Shown: positions 47,259 through 55,387 of the stretch, one piece after another
Position numbering within the stretch: the stretch's first letter is position 1
Layout: every line of letters begins with the position of its first letter
NCBI GenBank assembly: GCA_030447925.1
Contig: JAUJNX010000013.1
Span: 53,701-117,700, forward strand
Origin: Egibacteraceae bacterium
Lineage (GTDB): Bacteria > Actinomycetota > Nitriliruptoria > Euzebyales > Egibacteraceae
Direction: 5' to 3'
Length of the DNA: 64,000 nt
The notes under the pieces: generated by a model
The model's database searches: none
Seen by the model: the letters and a program-made list of their open reading frames with translations, nothing else
What the model was told of the DNA's origin: nothing
Translations under genes and position numbers: made by a program

Positions 47259-48506
47259 TCAGGGCAGGCGCCAGACCTGGTTGGCCTGGGTCGTCCAGCC
47301 GTTGGCGTCCCAGATCTGGGTCGGGGTGCCGGGCCGGCCCTCGTAGCCGGCGACGTCGAGCACCTTGCCCGACCCGGCGTTGCGCAGGTTGCCGTTGGGC
47401 TGGGCCTCCCAGCGCTGGGTCGCCGACCCGTCGCAGCCGCGCAGGACGACCCGGGTGCCGTTGGCCGTGCCGCCGCCCTCGGTCGCCAGGCACCTGCCCA
47501 GCGAGGAGATCGACCCGCCCGGGGTCACCGTCCAGCGCTGGTTCGCACCGCCGTGGCAGTCCCAGATGATGATCGGGGTGCCGTCGGCGCTGCGCGCCCC
47601 GGCCACATCGAGGCAGCGGCCCGCCAGCCCGACGATCCGGCCGGTCCGCCCCTGGGGCGCGGGCGCGGTCGGCTGGGGGCGGGGTGACGGCGTGGGCGCC
47701 GGCGCGGGTCCGGGCGCCGGCGCGGACCCGGAGGTCGGGAAGGTGAAGTCGCGGGCCGCGAGCCCCGCGCCGCCGACCCACGGCTCGAACCCGAACTGCA
47801 CCGAGGTCAGGTACCACGACGGGCTGATCTGCCCGCGGCGCACCGCCTCCCGGGTGAAGGCCGTGAGGTCGAGGTCGAGGTCGCGGACCGCGGACGTGCC
47901 GGTCGTGCGCACGAAGGAGATGACGTTCCAGCCGATGTTGCCGACCCAGACGTCCCAGGTGGCCCCGGCGATCGTCGCGCTGCCCACCCGCGACCCGACC
48001 GGCTGCGGGCGCCCGCGCCGGTCGAGCCAGATCATCAGCTCGGCCCCGGTGTTCTGCCCGTCGGTGCGGCGGGTCGGGTCGAACCACAGGTCGTAGGCGA
48101 CGTTGTACTCACCGCCGCTGGGCGGGACGCTGACCGCCACGCTGCTGCGCAGGTCGCCGAACGCGCTGACCTGGAGCGGCAGCCCGCTGTCGGCGGTGCA
48201 GATGGCGTAGTGGCAGCCCTCGAACACCGACGGGTAGCCCGCGGGCGCGCCGCTGGTCGAGTTGTCGTGGTCGGCCCGGGTGATCGTGAAGCCGCGCCCC
48301 TGGACGTCGATGCACTGCGCGGTGCCCGCGCCCCAGCGGTTGTTCTGCACGACCGCGCGGCCCTCGTCGACGCGCGTGCTGTCGAACTGGCCGCACAGCT
48401 CCGGCGCGGCGGTCGCGGGCGCCGCGGGCACCGCCAGCGCCGCGGCGACCGCGAGCACCAGACACCACCACCGAGCCATCACCGTCGTGCCGCGCCTGCT
48501 CGCCAT
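47259..48506 (-). CDS. Secreted GH12 endoglucanase with ricin-type (CBM13) lectin domain
   Basis: 415 aa. Signal peptide ARWWCLVLAVAAALAVPAAPATAA; GH12 domain about 36-270: ELCGQFDSTRVDEGRAVVQNN, RADHDNSTSGAPAGYPSVFEG, NVAYDLWFDPTRRTDGQNTG, nucleophile Glu in AELMIWLDRRG and acid Glu in SVQFGFEPWVGGAGLA. A Pro-rich linker joins it to a beta-trefoil of three repeats ending NQRWTV, TQRWEA and NQVWRL. GH12 enzymes cleave beta-1,4-glucans (cellulose, mixed-linkage glucan, xyloglucan), so the protein probably acts outside the cell. ATG 48506 has a G-rich site; ATG 48479 is alternative. It lies about 1 kb from the CBM3/ECF pair, a plausible regulator. Confidence 0.92.
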   Translation of the reverse strand: MASRRGTTVMARWWCLVLAVAAALAVPAAPATAAPELCGQFDSTRVDEGRAVVQNNRWGAGTAQCIDVQGRGFTITRADHDNSTSGAPAGYPSVFEGCHYAICTADSGLPLQVSAFGDLRSSVAVSVPPSGGEYNVAYDLWFDPTRRTDGQNTGAELMIWLDRRGRPQPVGSRVGSATIAGATWDVWVGNIGWNVISFVRTTGTSAVRDLDLDLTAFTREAVRRGQISPSWYLTSVQFGFEPWVGGAGLAARDFTFPTSGSAPAPGPAPAPTPSPRPQPTAPAPQGRTGRIVGLAGRCLDVAGARSADGTPIIIWDCHGGANQRWTVTPGGSISSLGRCLATEGGGTANGTRVVLRGCDGSATQRWEAQPNGNLRNAGSGKVLDVAGYEGRPGTPTQIWDANGWTTQANQVWRLP

Positions 48507-48583
48507 GCTGCCCCCCGCCGTTGGGTGGAAGAAACCGGACACCACGGACGGTAGGGAGCGCGGAACCCCTGCGGCAACGGTTC

Positions 48584-48596
48584 TGGAGCTTCTCCA
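48584..48596. promoter_or_regulatory. Short palindrome upstream of GH12 gene
   Basis: TGGAG-CTT-CTCCA, 5-bp arms, 78 nt upstream of the GH12 start. It resembles the outer arms of cellulase operators of LacI type (TGGGAGCGCTCCCA) but lacks the central CG. Weak, and short enough to occur by chance. Confidence 0.25.
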
Positions 48597-48834
48597 ACGC
48601 AGCGAGCCCGGCGACCTGGGGGTCGCCGGGCTCGGGGCCGAGGTGCGCGGGCGCCGCCGGGCGGCGGTGGCCGGTCTTCGCCCTGCGGGGGAGGGCGGCA
48701 GCGGCCGCAGCGGTGGGGTGCCTCCCGGGGACGGGCGCGCACCGCCGGCATCCCCTGCAACGGGCTCCCCCGCCCGGTCATTCCCCGGTACGCTGCCCGA
48801 TGCCATCACGGCACGAGCCGAGGAGCCCTGCACG

Positions 48835-50676
48835 ATGACGACGACGGCGCGACCGGACGACCTGGCGATCGTGGAGGGGCGCGCCGCCAGCGTGGCGCAG
48901 ATGTTCCTCGACCGCGTCGCCGAGGACCCCAGCGGCGAGGCGTACCGCTACCCGTCGGGGGACGGCTGGGCATCCGTGACCTGGGGGGAGACGGGCGAGC
49001 GCGTCCGCCGACTGGCGGCGGGGCTGGTCGCGCTGGGCGTCCAGCCGCAGGAGCGCGTCGCGATCGCGTCGTCGACGCGCTACGAGTGGATCCTGGCCGA
49101 CCTCGCGATCATGTGCGCGGGCGCCGCGACCACCACGGTCTACCCCTCGACCATGGCCGACGACGTCGCGTTCATCCTCGCCGACTCCGACAGCCGGGTC
49201 GTGTTCGCCGAGGACGACGCCCAGATCGCCAAGCTCCGCGAGCACCGCGACCGGCTGCCGTCGATCGTGCGGGTCGTGACCTTCACCGGCACCCCCGACA
49301 CCGGCGACGACCCGTGGGTGATCAGCCTGCAGGACCTGGAGGACCGCGGGGCCGCGCACCTCGCGGCGAACCCCGGCGCCGTCGAGGAGCGCGTCGCGGC
49401 GGTCGCGCCCGACCACCTCGCCACCCTGATCTACACCTCGGGGACCACGGGGCGGCCCAAGGGCGTGCGCCTGCGCCACTCCAGCTGGACCTACGAGGGC
49501 GCCGCCGTCGCCCAGCTGCGCATCCTCAGCCGCGACGACCTGCAGTACCTGTGGCTGCCCATGGCGCACTCGTTCGGCAAGGTGCTGCTGACCACCCAGC
49601 TGCAGATCGGCTACCCGACGGCCGTGGACGGGCGCATCGACAAGATCGTCGAGAACCTCGCCGTGGTCCGCCCGACCTTCATGGGCGCCGCGCCGCGCAT
49701 CTTCGAGAAGGCCTACGGGCGGGTCGTGACCATGGCCCACGCCGAGGGCGGCGCCAAGGCGAAGATCTTCGACTGGGCCTGCGCGGTCGGCCTGCGCGCG
49801 GACCGCCTGGAGCGCGAGGGCAAGCGCGTGCCGCCCCAGCTCGCGGTCCAGCGCACGATCGCGGACCGGCTGGTGTTCTCCAAGGTCCGCGACCGCTTCG
49901 GCGGGCGGGTGCGGTTCTTCATCTCCGGCTCCGCGGCGCTGTCGCGCGACGTCGCCGAGTGGTTCTCGGCCGCGGGCATCCTCATCCTGGAGGGCTACGG
50001 GCTGACCGAGACCTCCGGCGGCAGCACGGTGAACCGCCCCGACGGCCACCGCTTCGGCACCGTCGGGCGGCCGTTCCCCGGCACCGAGGTCCGCATCGCC
50101 GACGACGGCGAGGTCCTGCTGCGCGGGCCCGGCGTGATGGACGGCTACCAGGACCTGCCCGACCAGACCGCCGCCGCCCTGATCGGCGAGGGCTGGATCG
50201 CCACCGGCGACATCGGCGAGGTCGACGACGCGGGCTTCCTGCGCATCACCGACCGCAAGAAGGACCTGTTCAAGACCTCCGGCGGCAAGTACGTCGCGCC
50301 GTCCAACATCGAGGGCCAGTTCAAGGCCATCTGCCCGCTCGTCAGCCAGATGATCGTCCACGGCGAGGGCCGCAACTTCGTCTCGGCCCTCATCACCCTG
50401 GACCCCGACGCGGTCAGCGACTGGGCGTCGCGCAACGACATGGCCGGGCGGCCCTACGCCGAGGTCGTGACCTGCGAGGCGATGCGCACCACCATCCGCG
50501 GTTACGTCGAGACGCTGAACGGCCGGCTCAACCGCTGGGAGACGGTCAAGGAGTTCATCATCCTGGACGCCGACCTGTCGGTGGAGACCGGCGAGCTGAC
50601 CCCGAGCCTCAAGGTCAAGCGCCGCGAGGTCGAGGAGCGCAACCGCGCCCGCCTCGACGCCCTGTACCAGCGCTGA
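48835..50676 (+). CDS. fadD: Long-chain fatty-acid-CoA ligase (FadD15-like)
   Basis: 613-aa AMP-forming acyl-CoA synthetase. P-loop ATLIYTSGTTGRPKGVRLRH (about 197-216), EGYGLTETSGGSTVN, ATGDIGEVDDAGFLRITDRKKDLFKTSGGKYVAPSNIE and the C-terminal hinge are all present; the sequence pattern KDLFKTSGGKYVAP is typical of FadD15-like membrane-associated ligases. It activates fatty acids for beta-oxidation or lipid synthesis. ATG 48835 has GAGGAG upstream; the 38-nt start region is duplicated near 43127. A hairpin terminator and an IS element follow. Confidence 0.94.
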   Translation: MTTTARPDDLAIVEGRAASVAQMFLDRVAEDPSGEAYRYPSGDGWASVTWGETGERVRRLAAGLVALGVQPQERVAIASSTRYEWILADLAIMCAGAATTTVYPSTMADDVAFILADSDSRVVFAEDDAQIAKLREHRDRLPSIVRVVTFTGTPDTGDDPWVISLQDLEDRGAAHLAANPGAVEERVAAVAPDHLATLIYTSGTTGRPKGVRLRHSSWTYEGAAVAQLRILSRDDLQYLWLPMAHSFGKVLLTTQLQIGYPTAVDGRIDKIVENLAVVRPTFMGAAPRIFEKAYGRVVTMAHAEGGAKAKIFDWACAVGLRADRLEREGKRVPPQLAVQRTIADRLVFSKVRDRFGGRVRFFISGSAALSRDVAEWFSAAGILILEGYGLTETSGGSTVNRPDGHRFGTVGRPFPGTEVRIADDGEVLLRGPGVMDGYQDLPDQTAAALIGEGWIATGDIGEVDDAGFLRITDRKKDLFKTSGGKYVAPSNIEGQFKAICPLVSQMIVHGEGRNFVSALITLDPDAVSDWASRNDMAGRPYAEVVTCEAMRTTIRGYVETLNGRLNRWETVKEFIILDADLSVETGELTPSLKVKRREVEERNRARLDALYQR

Positions 50677-50693
50677 CCCCCGCACCCCCGCGG

Positions 50694-50713
50694 CCCGGCT
50701 GGAAGGAGCCGGG
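50694..50713. terminator. Hairpin after fadD
   Basis: CCCGGCT-GGAAGG-AGCCGGG, perfect 7-bp arms with a 6-nt loop, 18 nt after the fadD stop and immediately before the target duplication of the IS element. Confidence 0.65.
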
Positions 50714-51759
50714 ACTAGGTGTGCTTCGCCGGGAGGTTGTTGACGGCTGACATGGGTGTGCCTCCTTGGTGGGCCATGTGGGGTCGGTGCCAGTTGTAGT
50801 GGTGCAGCCAGCGGTCCAGGTCGTCGAGGCGGTCCTGGTTGCTGGTGTAGGCGGTGGCGTAGGCCCATTCGTGCTTGAGGGTGAGGTTGAGCCGCTCGAC
50901 CTTGCCGTTGGTCTGGGGGCGGTAGGCGCGGGTGCGCAGGTGCTGGACGTCGTGGGCGGTCAGGACGCCGGCGACGGCCGCCGAGCGGTAGGCCATGGCG
51001 TTGTCGGTCATGACCTGCTGGACGGTGATGCCATGGGCGGCGAACCAGGCGATCGCCCGGGCGAAGAACCCGGCGGCGGTGTCTTTGCGCTCGTCGGGGT
51101 GCGCCTCGATGTAGGCGACGCGGCTGTGGTCGTCCACCGCGCTGTGCAGGTAGTCAAATCCGACGCCGCTGCGGTTGCGGCGGCCGACCTGGCGGCCCAG
51201 CGCCTGCCAGCCGCCGCCATCAGGGATACGCCCTTGCTTTTTGACGTCGACGTGGACCAGCTCGCCGGGGCTGTCGCGCTGGTAGCGCACTACCGTGCGG
51301 GTGGGCCGGTCGATGTCGGCCAGCCGCGGCATGCCGTGACGGCGTAGTACCCGGTGCACCGTGGAGCGGGCTTCGCCCAACGCCCAGCCGATCCGGTGGG
51401 GCCCTTCCAGCGTCGCGGCGCGCCGGTCAAGGATCGCCTGCTCCCGCTGTGGCGACAGCCGCCCGGGGCTGTGGTGCGGCCGGCACGAGCGGTCGGCCAA
51501 CCCGGCGTCGCCCTCGGCGTCGTAGCGGGCCAGCCACTTGTATGCCGTCGCCCGCGAACAGCCCAGCGCCTCGGCCGCTACCGCAGGTGCCCAGCCCTGC
51601 CGGCGGACCCTGTCCACCAACAACCTGCGGGCAGCCACGGTCAACACCGCACGCGGGTGACTACGATGCGCCACGAGAGCCTCCTTGCCCGGAACCGTGA
51701 GAAGAACCAGGCGGGAGGCTCTCACCTCGTCTGCAATCTCCCGAGGAACTACAACTAGG
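50714..51759. mobile_element. Complete IS481-family insertion sequence with 6-bp target duplication
   Basis: The element spans 50720-51753 (1034 bp). Its terminal inverted repeats are TGTGCTTCGCCGGGAGGTTG at the left end and TGTAGTTCCTCGGGAGATTG (read inward) at the right end, matching at 15 of 20 positions and starting TGT as expected. ACTAGG flanks it directly on both sides (50714-50719 and 51754-51759). This 6-bp duplication fits NCTAGN, the known preference of IS481 itself. The transposase is full length, so the copy may be active. It landed between the convergent fadD and glycosylase genes. Confidence 0.9.
50715..51674 (-). CDS. IS481 family DDE transposase
   Basis: 319 aa. N-terminal HTH (AVAAEALGCSRATAYKWLARYDAEGDAGLADRS); catalytic triad Asp in LVHVDVKKQGR, Asp in VMTDNAMAY and Glu in QTNGKVERLN with exactly 35 residues between the last two. 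GTG 51674 follows AAGGAGG. The frame runs out of the left end: the last codon is one element base plus two target bases, and the TAG stop lies wholly in the duplicated target site CTAG. The gene therefore borrows its stop from the insertion site. Confidence 0.95.
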   Translation of the reverse strand: MAHRSHPRAVLTVAARRLLVDRVRRQGWAPAVAAEALGCSRATAYKWLARYDAEGDAGLADRSCRPHHSPGRLSPQREQAILDRRAATLEGPHRIGWALGEARSTVHRVLRRHGMPRLADIDRPTRTVVRYQRDSPGELVHVDVKKQGRIPDGGGWQALGRQVGRRNRSGVGFDYLHSAVDDHSRVAYIEAHPDERKDTAAGFFARAIAWFAAHGITVQQVMTDNAMAYRSAAVAGVLTAHDVQHLRTRAYRPQTNGKVERLNLTLKHEWAYATAYTSNQDRLDDLDRWLHHYNWHRPHMAHQGGTPMSAVNNLPAKHT

Positions 51760-52618
51760 GCGCCGTGCGGGCGTCCAAGGTCAGGGCGTCCTCGCCGCGG
51801 AGGGCGAAGACCGGGGACGGGTCCTGGAGGGCGGCCGGATCGCGCAGGGCGGCGCGGGGGACGAAGCCGCGCCAGCGCGCCCGGCGGACGTGGTGGACGG
51901 GCTTCAGTGGCGGCAGGCGGCGCCACTCGTAGTCGCCGGCGACCTCGCCGACCAGCACCTCGCGCTCGGCCAGCGGGACGACGACGACGTCGCCGGGGGC
52001 CATCTCGGCGCGGAAGCGGTCCAGGACGCGGTGGCGCTTGCCGCGGCGCGACGGCGCCTCGTCGCCCTCGCGGTGGGCCAGGGCGACGACCCCGTGGGCC
52101 AGCATCGCCCCGAGCGCCTCGGGGGCCTCCGCGCGGACGACCCACGCGCTGAACGGGTGGACCTCGGCGGGCGGTGCCGCGGGCGGTTCCGGCCACAGGT
52201 AGGGCAGGTCGTCGGGGACGTCGCCGAACAGGGGCCGGTAGTGCGCCGGGTCCTTGCGCACCAGCGCGGAGCGGTGGGACCGGTGCAGCGCCTCGTCGCC
52301 CAGCCACGGCGGCAGCGCGCCCGCCGCGGCGAGCTCCGCCTGGGGCCGCGCCCCCGGGGTGAACTCCACGATCTGCAGGCGCGTCGAGTCCGGGTGCCCG
52401 CGCCCGGCCCACTCCAGGTTGACCGCCTCGCCGTAGGCGACCAGCGCCTCGACGTGGCCGGTCCACATGGTCACCGCGGGGTGGGTGCGCCAGCCGTAGC
52501 CCTCGATGCGCAGGGCGCGCAGGATCTGCAGCACCTCGACGCGCTGCTTGCCCAGGCGCGCCCGGTCCAGGACGGCGGCGCTGCGGTCGAACTCGGGGTA
52601 CGGGAGGAAGGTCTGCAT
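51755..52618 (-). CDS. Pyrimidine-dimer-glycosylase-like protein with EVE/PUA-like C-terminal module
   Basis: 287 aa. Residues 1-125 match the MSMEG_6728 / Pyr_excise family (T4 endonuclease V-like): MQTFLPYPEFDRSAAVLDRA, RLGKQRVEVLQILRALRIEG, GWRTHPAVTMWTGHVEALVA, HRSHRSALVRKDP. Residues about 155-285 resemble the EVE/PUA-like module of Mrr-type proteins: FSAWVVRAEA, FRAEMAPGDVVVVPLAEREV, LVGEVAGDYEWRRLPPLKPV, RWRGFVPRAAL. That module class reads modified bases in other proteins. A DNA-repair or modified-DNA role is inferred. ATG 52618. Its TAG stop (51755-51757) is inside the IS target site and is unchanged by the insertion. Confidence 0.75.
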   Translation of the reverse strand: MQTFLPYPEFDRSAAVLDRARLGKQRVEVLQILRALRIEGYGWRTHPAVTMWTGHVEALVAYGEAVNLEWAGRGHPDSTRLQIVEFTPGARPQAELAAAGALPPWLGDEALHRSHRSALVRKDPAHYRPLFGDVPDDLPYLWPEPPAAPPAEVHPFSAWVVRAEAPEALGAMLAHGVVALAHREGDEAPSRRGKRHRVLDRFRAEMAPGDVVVVPLAEREVLVGEVAGDYEWRRLPPLKPVHHVRRARWRGFVPRAALRDPAALQDPSPVFALRGEDALTLDARTAP

Positions 52619-52652
52619 CGCGCCGGTGGCCCTACCCGGGGGGTCGTCGCGC

Positions 52653-53563
52653 CTACCCGCGCCGGGCCGCGTCCTCCAGCCGGGTGACGAGGTCGGCCGG
52701 CGGGGCGAAGCCGAGCACGCCCGCCAGGTGCCCGCGGGCCAGGCGCCGGCGCTCCGACCGGGTGGTGGCCACCGCCCACCCGGGCGCCGCGCGCAGGTCC
52801 GCGGCGAGGTCGTCGAGCCGCTCCGCGGCCGCGTCGACGCGCTGGGGGCGCAGCTCGTGGCGGGCGATCTGGCCGGCCCAGCGCACCACCGCGAGCGCGA
52901 AGGAGTAGCCCTGCTGCCAGTCCGGCTGGGTGCGGTCGGGCGACAGCAGGGCGGCGACGTCGGGGTTCGCGGCGGCGGCGGCGCGGCGGCGGCCGTCCTC
53001 GTTGGTCGCGGCCAGGAACGCCGGGGACGCGGCGATCGCGCGGGCCCACGCCTCCTGGTTGCCCTCGCGGTGACGGCGGCCGGCCTCCTGCTCGCGGGTG
53101 CGCTCGCTGAGGTCCAGGTTGCGCCGGAACTGCAGCACCTCCTCCTCCTGGCGCACCTGCTGCCACCAGCCGGCGACCAGCTCGCAGACGTGCAGGACCC
53201 CGGCGTGGGCGAACGCGACCTCCAGCGAGCTGACCTGGCCGACGCGGCCCTCGAGCTCCGCCAGGGCGGCGGTGTGGTCGCCCGCGCCCTCGTCGCCGGG
53301 GCCGGTCAGGCGGTCGCGGGTGCGCTGGAGGTCCTCCGGGGACAGCCGAACGCGGCGACGTAGACCAGCCCGACGCCGATCCCCTGGGCCAGGGCCAGGA
53401 ACGACCGCCAGTCGGTGCTCGGCCAGGTCACCGACAGCGCGCCCTCGGGGAGGGGGACGTTGGGGAAGACCGCCAGCTCGCGGGCCTCCAGGTCGGCCAG
53501 GAGCAGCCCCAGCTCGGCGTCCAGCTCGTCCGCGCCGGCCGCCCCCGCCGCGTCCCCGGTCAC
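52653..53563 (-). CDS. Hypothetical protein, one-base frameshift near 53346
   Basis: GTG 53563 overlaps the upstream membrane-protein stop (GTGA). The first segment reads DAELGLLLADLEARELAVFP, PSTDWRSFLALAQGIGVGLVY and VAAFG. One missing base at about 53346 would join it to LSPEDLQRTRDRLTGPGDEG, then HVCELVAGWWQQVRQEEEVL, EAWARAIAASPAFLAATNED and GHLAGVLGFAPPADLVTRLE, stop 52653, about 303 aa. The second part is helical and strongly charged, with no signal peptide. No known domain. It follows the membrane protein and precedes the glycosylase gene on the same strand. Confidence 0.65.
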
Positions 53564-54591
53564 GCCCGGGCCACGGTCACGGGCAGCTGGAGCCGGGCCA
53601 GGGCGAAGCCCGCGAGGCTGTTGAACACGACCAGGCCCGAGTAGATCTCCGGCACCCACGACAGGCGCCCCTGCACCGCGAAGGTGGCGTAGTAGGCGAC
53701 CCAGAGCACGAACGGGACCGCGGTCGCGACGACCTGCAGGGCCGCGGGACGGTCGACCGACGGGTGCAGGCGCCGGATCAGCACGTCGGCGGCGAGCCCG
53801 CCGAGCAGGGCGGGGACCACGGTCACGACCGTGGTGAACGCGAAGATCACGGTCATCAGCAGCGCCACGACCCCGAACAGGATCGTCACGGCGCCGAACG
53901 GCGGCTGCCAGCGCTTGAGCAGGAACAGCAGCGCCCCCACGAGGATCAGGTTGGTCACCAGGGCCTCGGCGATGCCGATGATCAGCCCCTCGTCCCCCTG
54001 CGCGGGCGCGTCGCTGGCGAAGGCCGAGAAGTACATGAAGAAGAACGACACCACCGCGGTCACCAGCGCCAGGGACAGCAGCGGGACCAGGAACGCCGCC
54101 AGGGAGCCGGCGTCGCGGCCGTCGGCGCGCGCCCACGCGCTGCGCAGCGGGATGGACACGATCAGCAGCGTGCCGCCGAACAGCACGAGGTGGGTCGGGG
54201 ACAGCAGCGCGTCGATGTCGGTCTCGATGCCGAAGACCTCGTGCCAGAGCAGGTCGCCCGCCCCGCCGACGGCGAACACCGCCAGCCCCACCAGCCCCAG
54301 CCCGTAGGCCACCGGCACCCCGGCCAGCCCGCGCCCGCCGCGGTCCTGGGCGCGCACGACCTGCCAGCTGATCCACGCGGCGCAGGCCGCGTACCCCGAG
54401 TACAGCACCGCGTGCCAGGGGGTGAAGAAGGTCTCCAGCTCCGCCAGGTTGGCGTGCGCCCAGGCGTCCACGAACGCCCCGCCCACCAGCCAGGTGGCGA
54501 GCAGGAGCATGACGACGTCGGTCGCGCGCGAGGCGCGGGGCCGCTCGGGCGCGGTCCGGCGCGCGGTGGCGGTGTCGCTCAGAGTGGTCAC
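53560..54591 (-). CDS. Multi-span membrane protein of unknown function
   Basis: 343 aa with about nine hydrophobic helices (for example VVMLLLATWLVGGAFVDAWA, LVLFGGTLLIVSIPL, LIIGIAEALVTNLILVGALL, AVTILFGVVALLMTVIFAFT, PALLGGLAADVLI). Conserved-looking His and acidic residues in FFTPWHAVLYSGYA, DLLWHEVFGIETDIDALLSPTHLVLF suggest metal or quinone binding, but this is only a guess. GTG 54591 has GGGGAGAGGA upstream. Not an ABC or MFS protein. It is coupled to the downstream hypothetical gene by a GTGA overlap. Confidence 0.7.
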   Translation of the reverse strand: MTTLSDTATARRTAPERPRASRATDVVMLLLATWLVGGAFVDAWAHANLAELETFFTPWHAVLYSGYAACAAWISWQVVRAQDRGGRGLAGVPVAYGLGLVGLAVFAVGGAGDLLWHEVFGIETDIDALLSPTHLVLFGGTLLIVSIPLRSAWARADGRDAGSLAAFLVPLLSLALVTAVVSFFFMYFSAFASDAPAQGDEGLIIGIAEALVTNLILVGALLFLLKRWQPPFGAVTILFGVVALLMTVIFAFTTVVTVVPALLGGLAADVLIRRLHPSVDRPAALQVVATAVPFVLWVAYYATFAVQGRLSWVPEIYSGLVVFNSLAGFALARLQLPVTVARA

Positions 54592-54699
54592 GGTGCCGGT
54601 CCTCTCCCCCAGGTGGTACCTCCACCATGCCGCACGCCTCCAGCATCGTCGCCCCCCCACCCGGGACCGTAGTGCCACCGCCGGCTCGTGTCCCCGCGC

Positions 54700-55359
54700 T
54701 CAGGGGAGGAGGCCCGCGGTGCCCCAGGCGGTCAGGGCGACGCCCACCACCACGGATCCCCAGCGCAGGATCGCGGGGATCCAGCGCACCGTGGCCTCGC
54801 GGACGCGCGCGATCTGGGCGGTGAAGCGCTGGCGGTGGACGAGCAGGGCGGCCAGGAAGGCGATCAGGGGCAGCGCGAAGACCGCGTTGTAGAGCAGCAT
54901 CGCCACGACGTTGCCCGCCACCCCCAGGCCGGCGGCCGTGATGCGCTCGATCGCCACGAAGTAGGGCAGCGCAGTGGTCAGCTCGTTGAGCATGACGGCC
55001 GCGCCGAGCAGGAAGGTGTGGGCCGGGCGCAGCGATCGCGGGGTCCGCGCGGGCTCGCTGCTCGCGCGCGGCCGGTACCACAGCCCGAACGCCAGCAGCG
55101 CCAGCCCGGCCGCGAGCACCAGCCCCCACCCCACCGCCGGCGGGACCGCGGCCAGGTAGCGCCCGACGAGGGTCCGGAACCCGGCGAGCACCAGCAGCCC
55201 GCCGCCGAGGTTCACCGCCAGGACGCCCGCGATGTAGCTGACGATGCGCGGGACCGGGTCCGGCGTGGTCAGCAGGTAGAACTGCGCGACGAACAGCGAC
55301 GGGTTGAGGCTGTCGGCCAGCGCGATGCCGGTGATGGTGGCGAGCAGCGTCGCGGTCAC
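54700..55359 (-). CDS. GAP family (Sap/LysE-like) membrane protein
   Basis: 219 aa with six helices. ITGIALADSLNPSLFVAQFYLL at the N-terminus and ALPYFVAIERITAAG fit the PF11139 GAP/Sap family, related to mycobacterial sulfolipid-1-addressing protein and to small-molecule exporters. GTG 55359. A perfect 18-bp palindrome lies just upstream at 55370-55387, identical in core to one before the tetR gene, which is next to it on the same strand, so this gene is the likely regulated target. Substrate unknown. Confidence 0.85.
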   Translation of the reverse strand: MTATLLATITGIALADSLNPSLFVAQFYLLTTPDPVPRIVSYIAGVLAVNLGGGLLVLAGFRTLVGRYLAAVPPAVGWGLVLAAGLALLAFGLWYRPRASSEPARTPRSLRPAHTFLLGAAVMLNELTTALPYFVAIERITAAGLGVAGNVVAMLLYNAVFALPLIAFLAALLVHRQRFTAQIARVREATVRWIPAILRWGSVVVGVALTAWGTAGLLP

Positions 55360-55369
55360 GCCGATTACT

Positions 55370-55387
55370 GTACCGTCCGGACGGTAC
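55370..55387. promoter_or_regulatory. TetR operator before the GAP gene
   Basis: GTACCGTCCGGACGGTAC, a perfect 18-bp palindrome, 11 nt upstream of the GAP start and touching the TAG stop of the tetR gene. The same core (TACCGTCCGGACGGT) occurs at 56006-56020 upstream of tetR. Confidence 0.75.

Noticed and set aside
48584..48596. CebR/CelR-type cellulase operator before GH12
   Set aside because: Only the outer arms resemble TGGGAGCGCTCCCA; the central CG is missing and no LacI gene is near. Kept only as a weak palindrome.
48778..50868. 696-codon minus-strand frame over fadD
   Set aside because: Shadow of the ligase gene; composition is typical of the opposite strand in GC-rich DNA.
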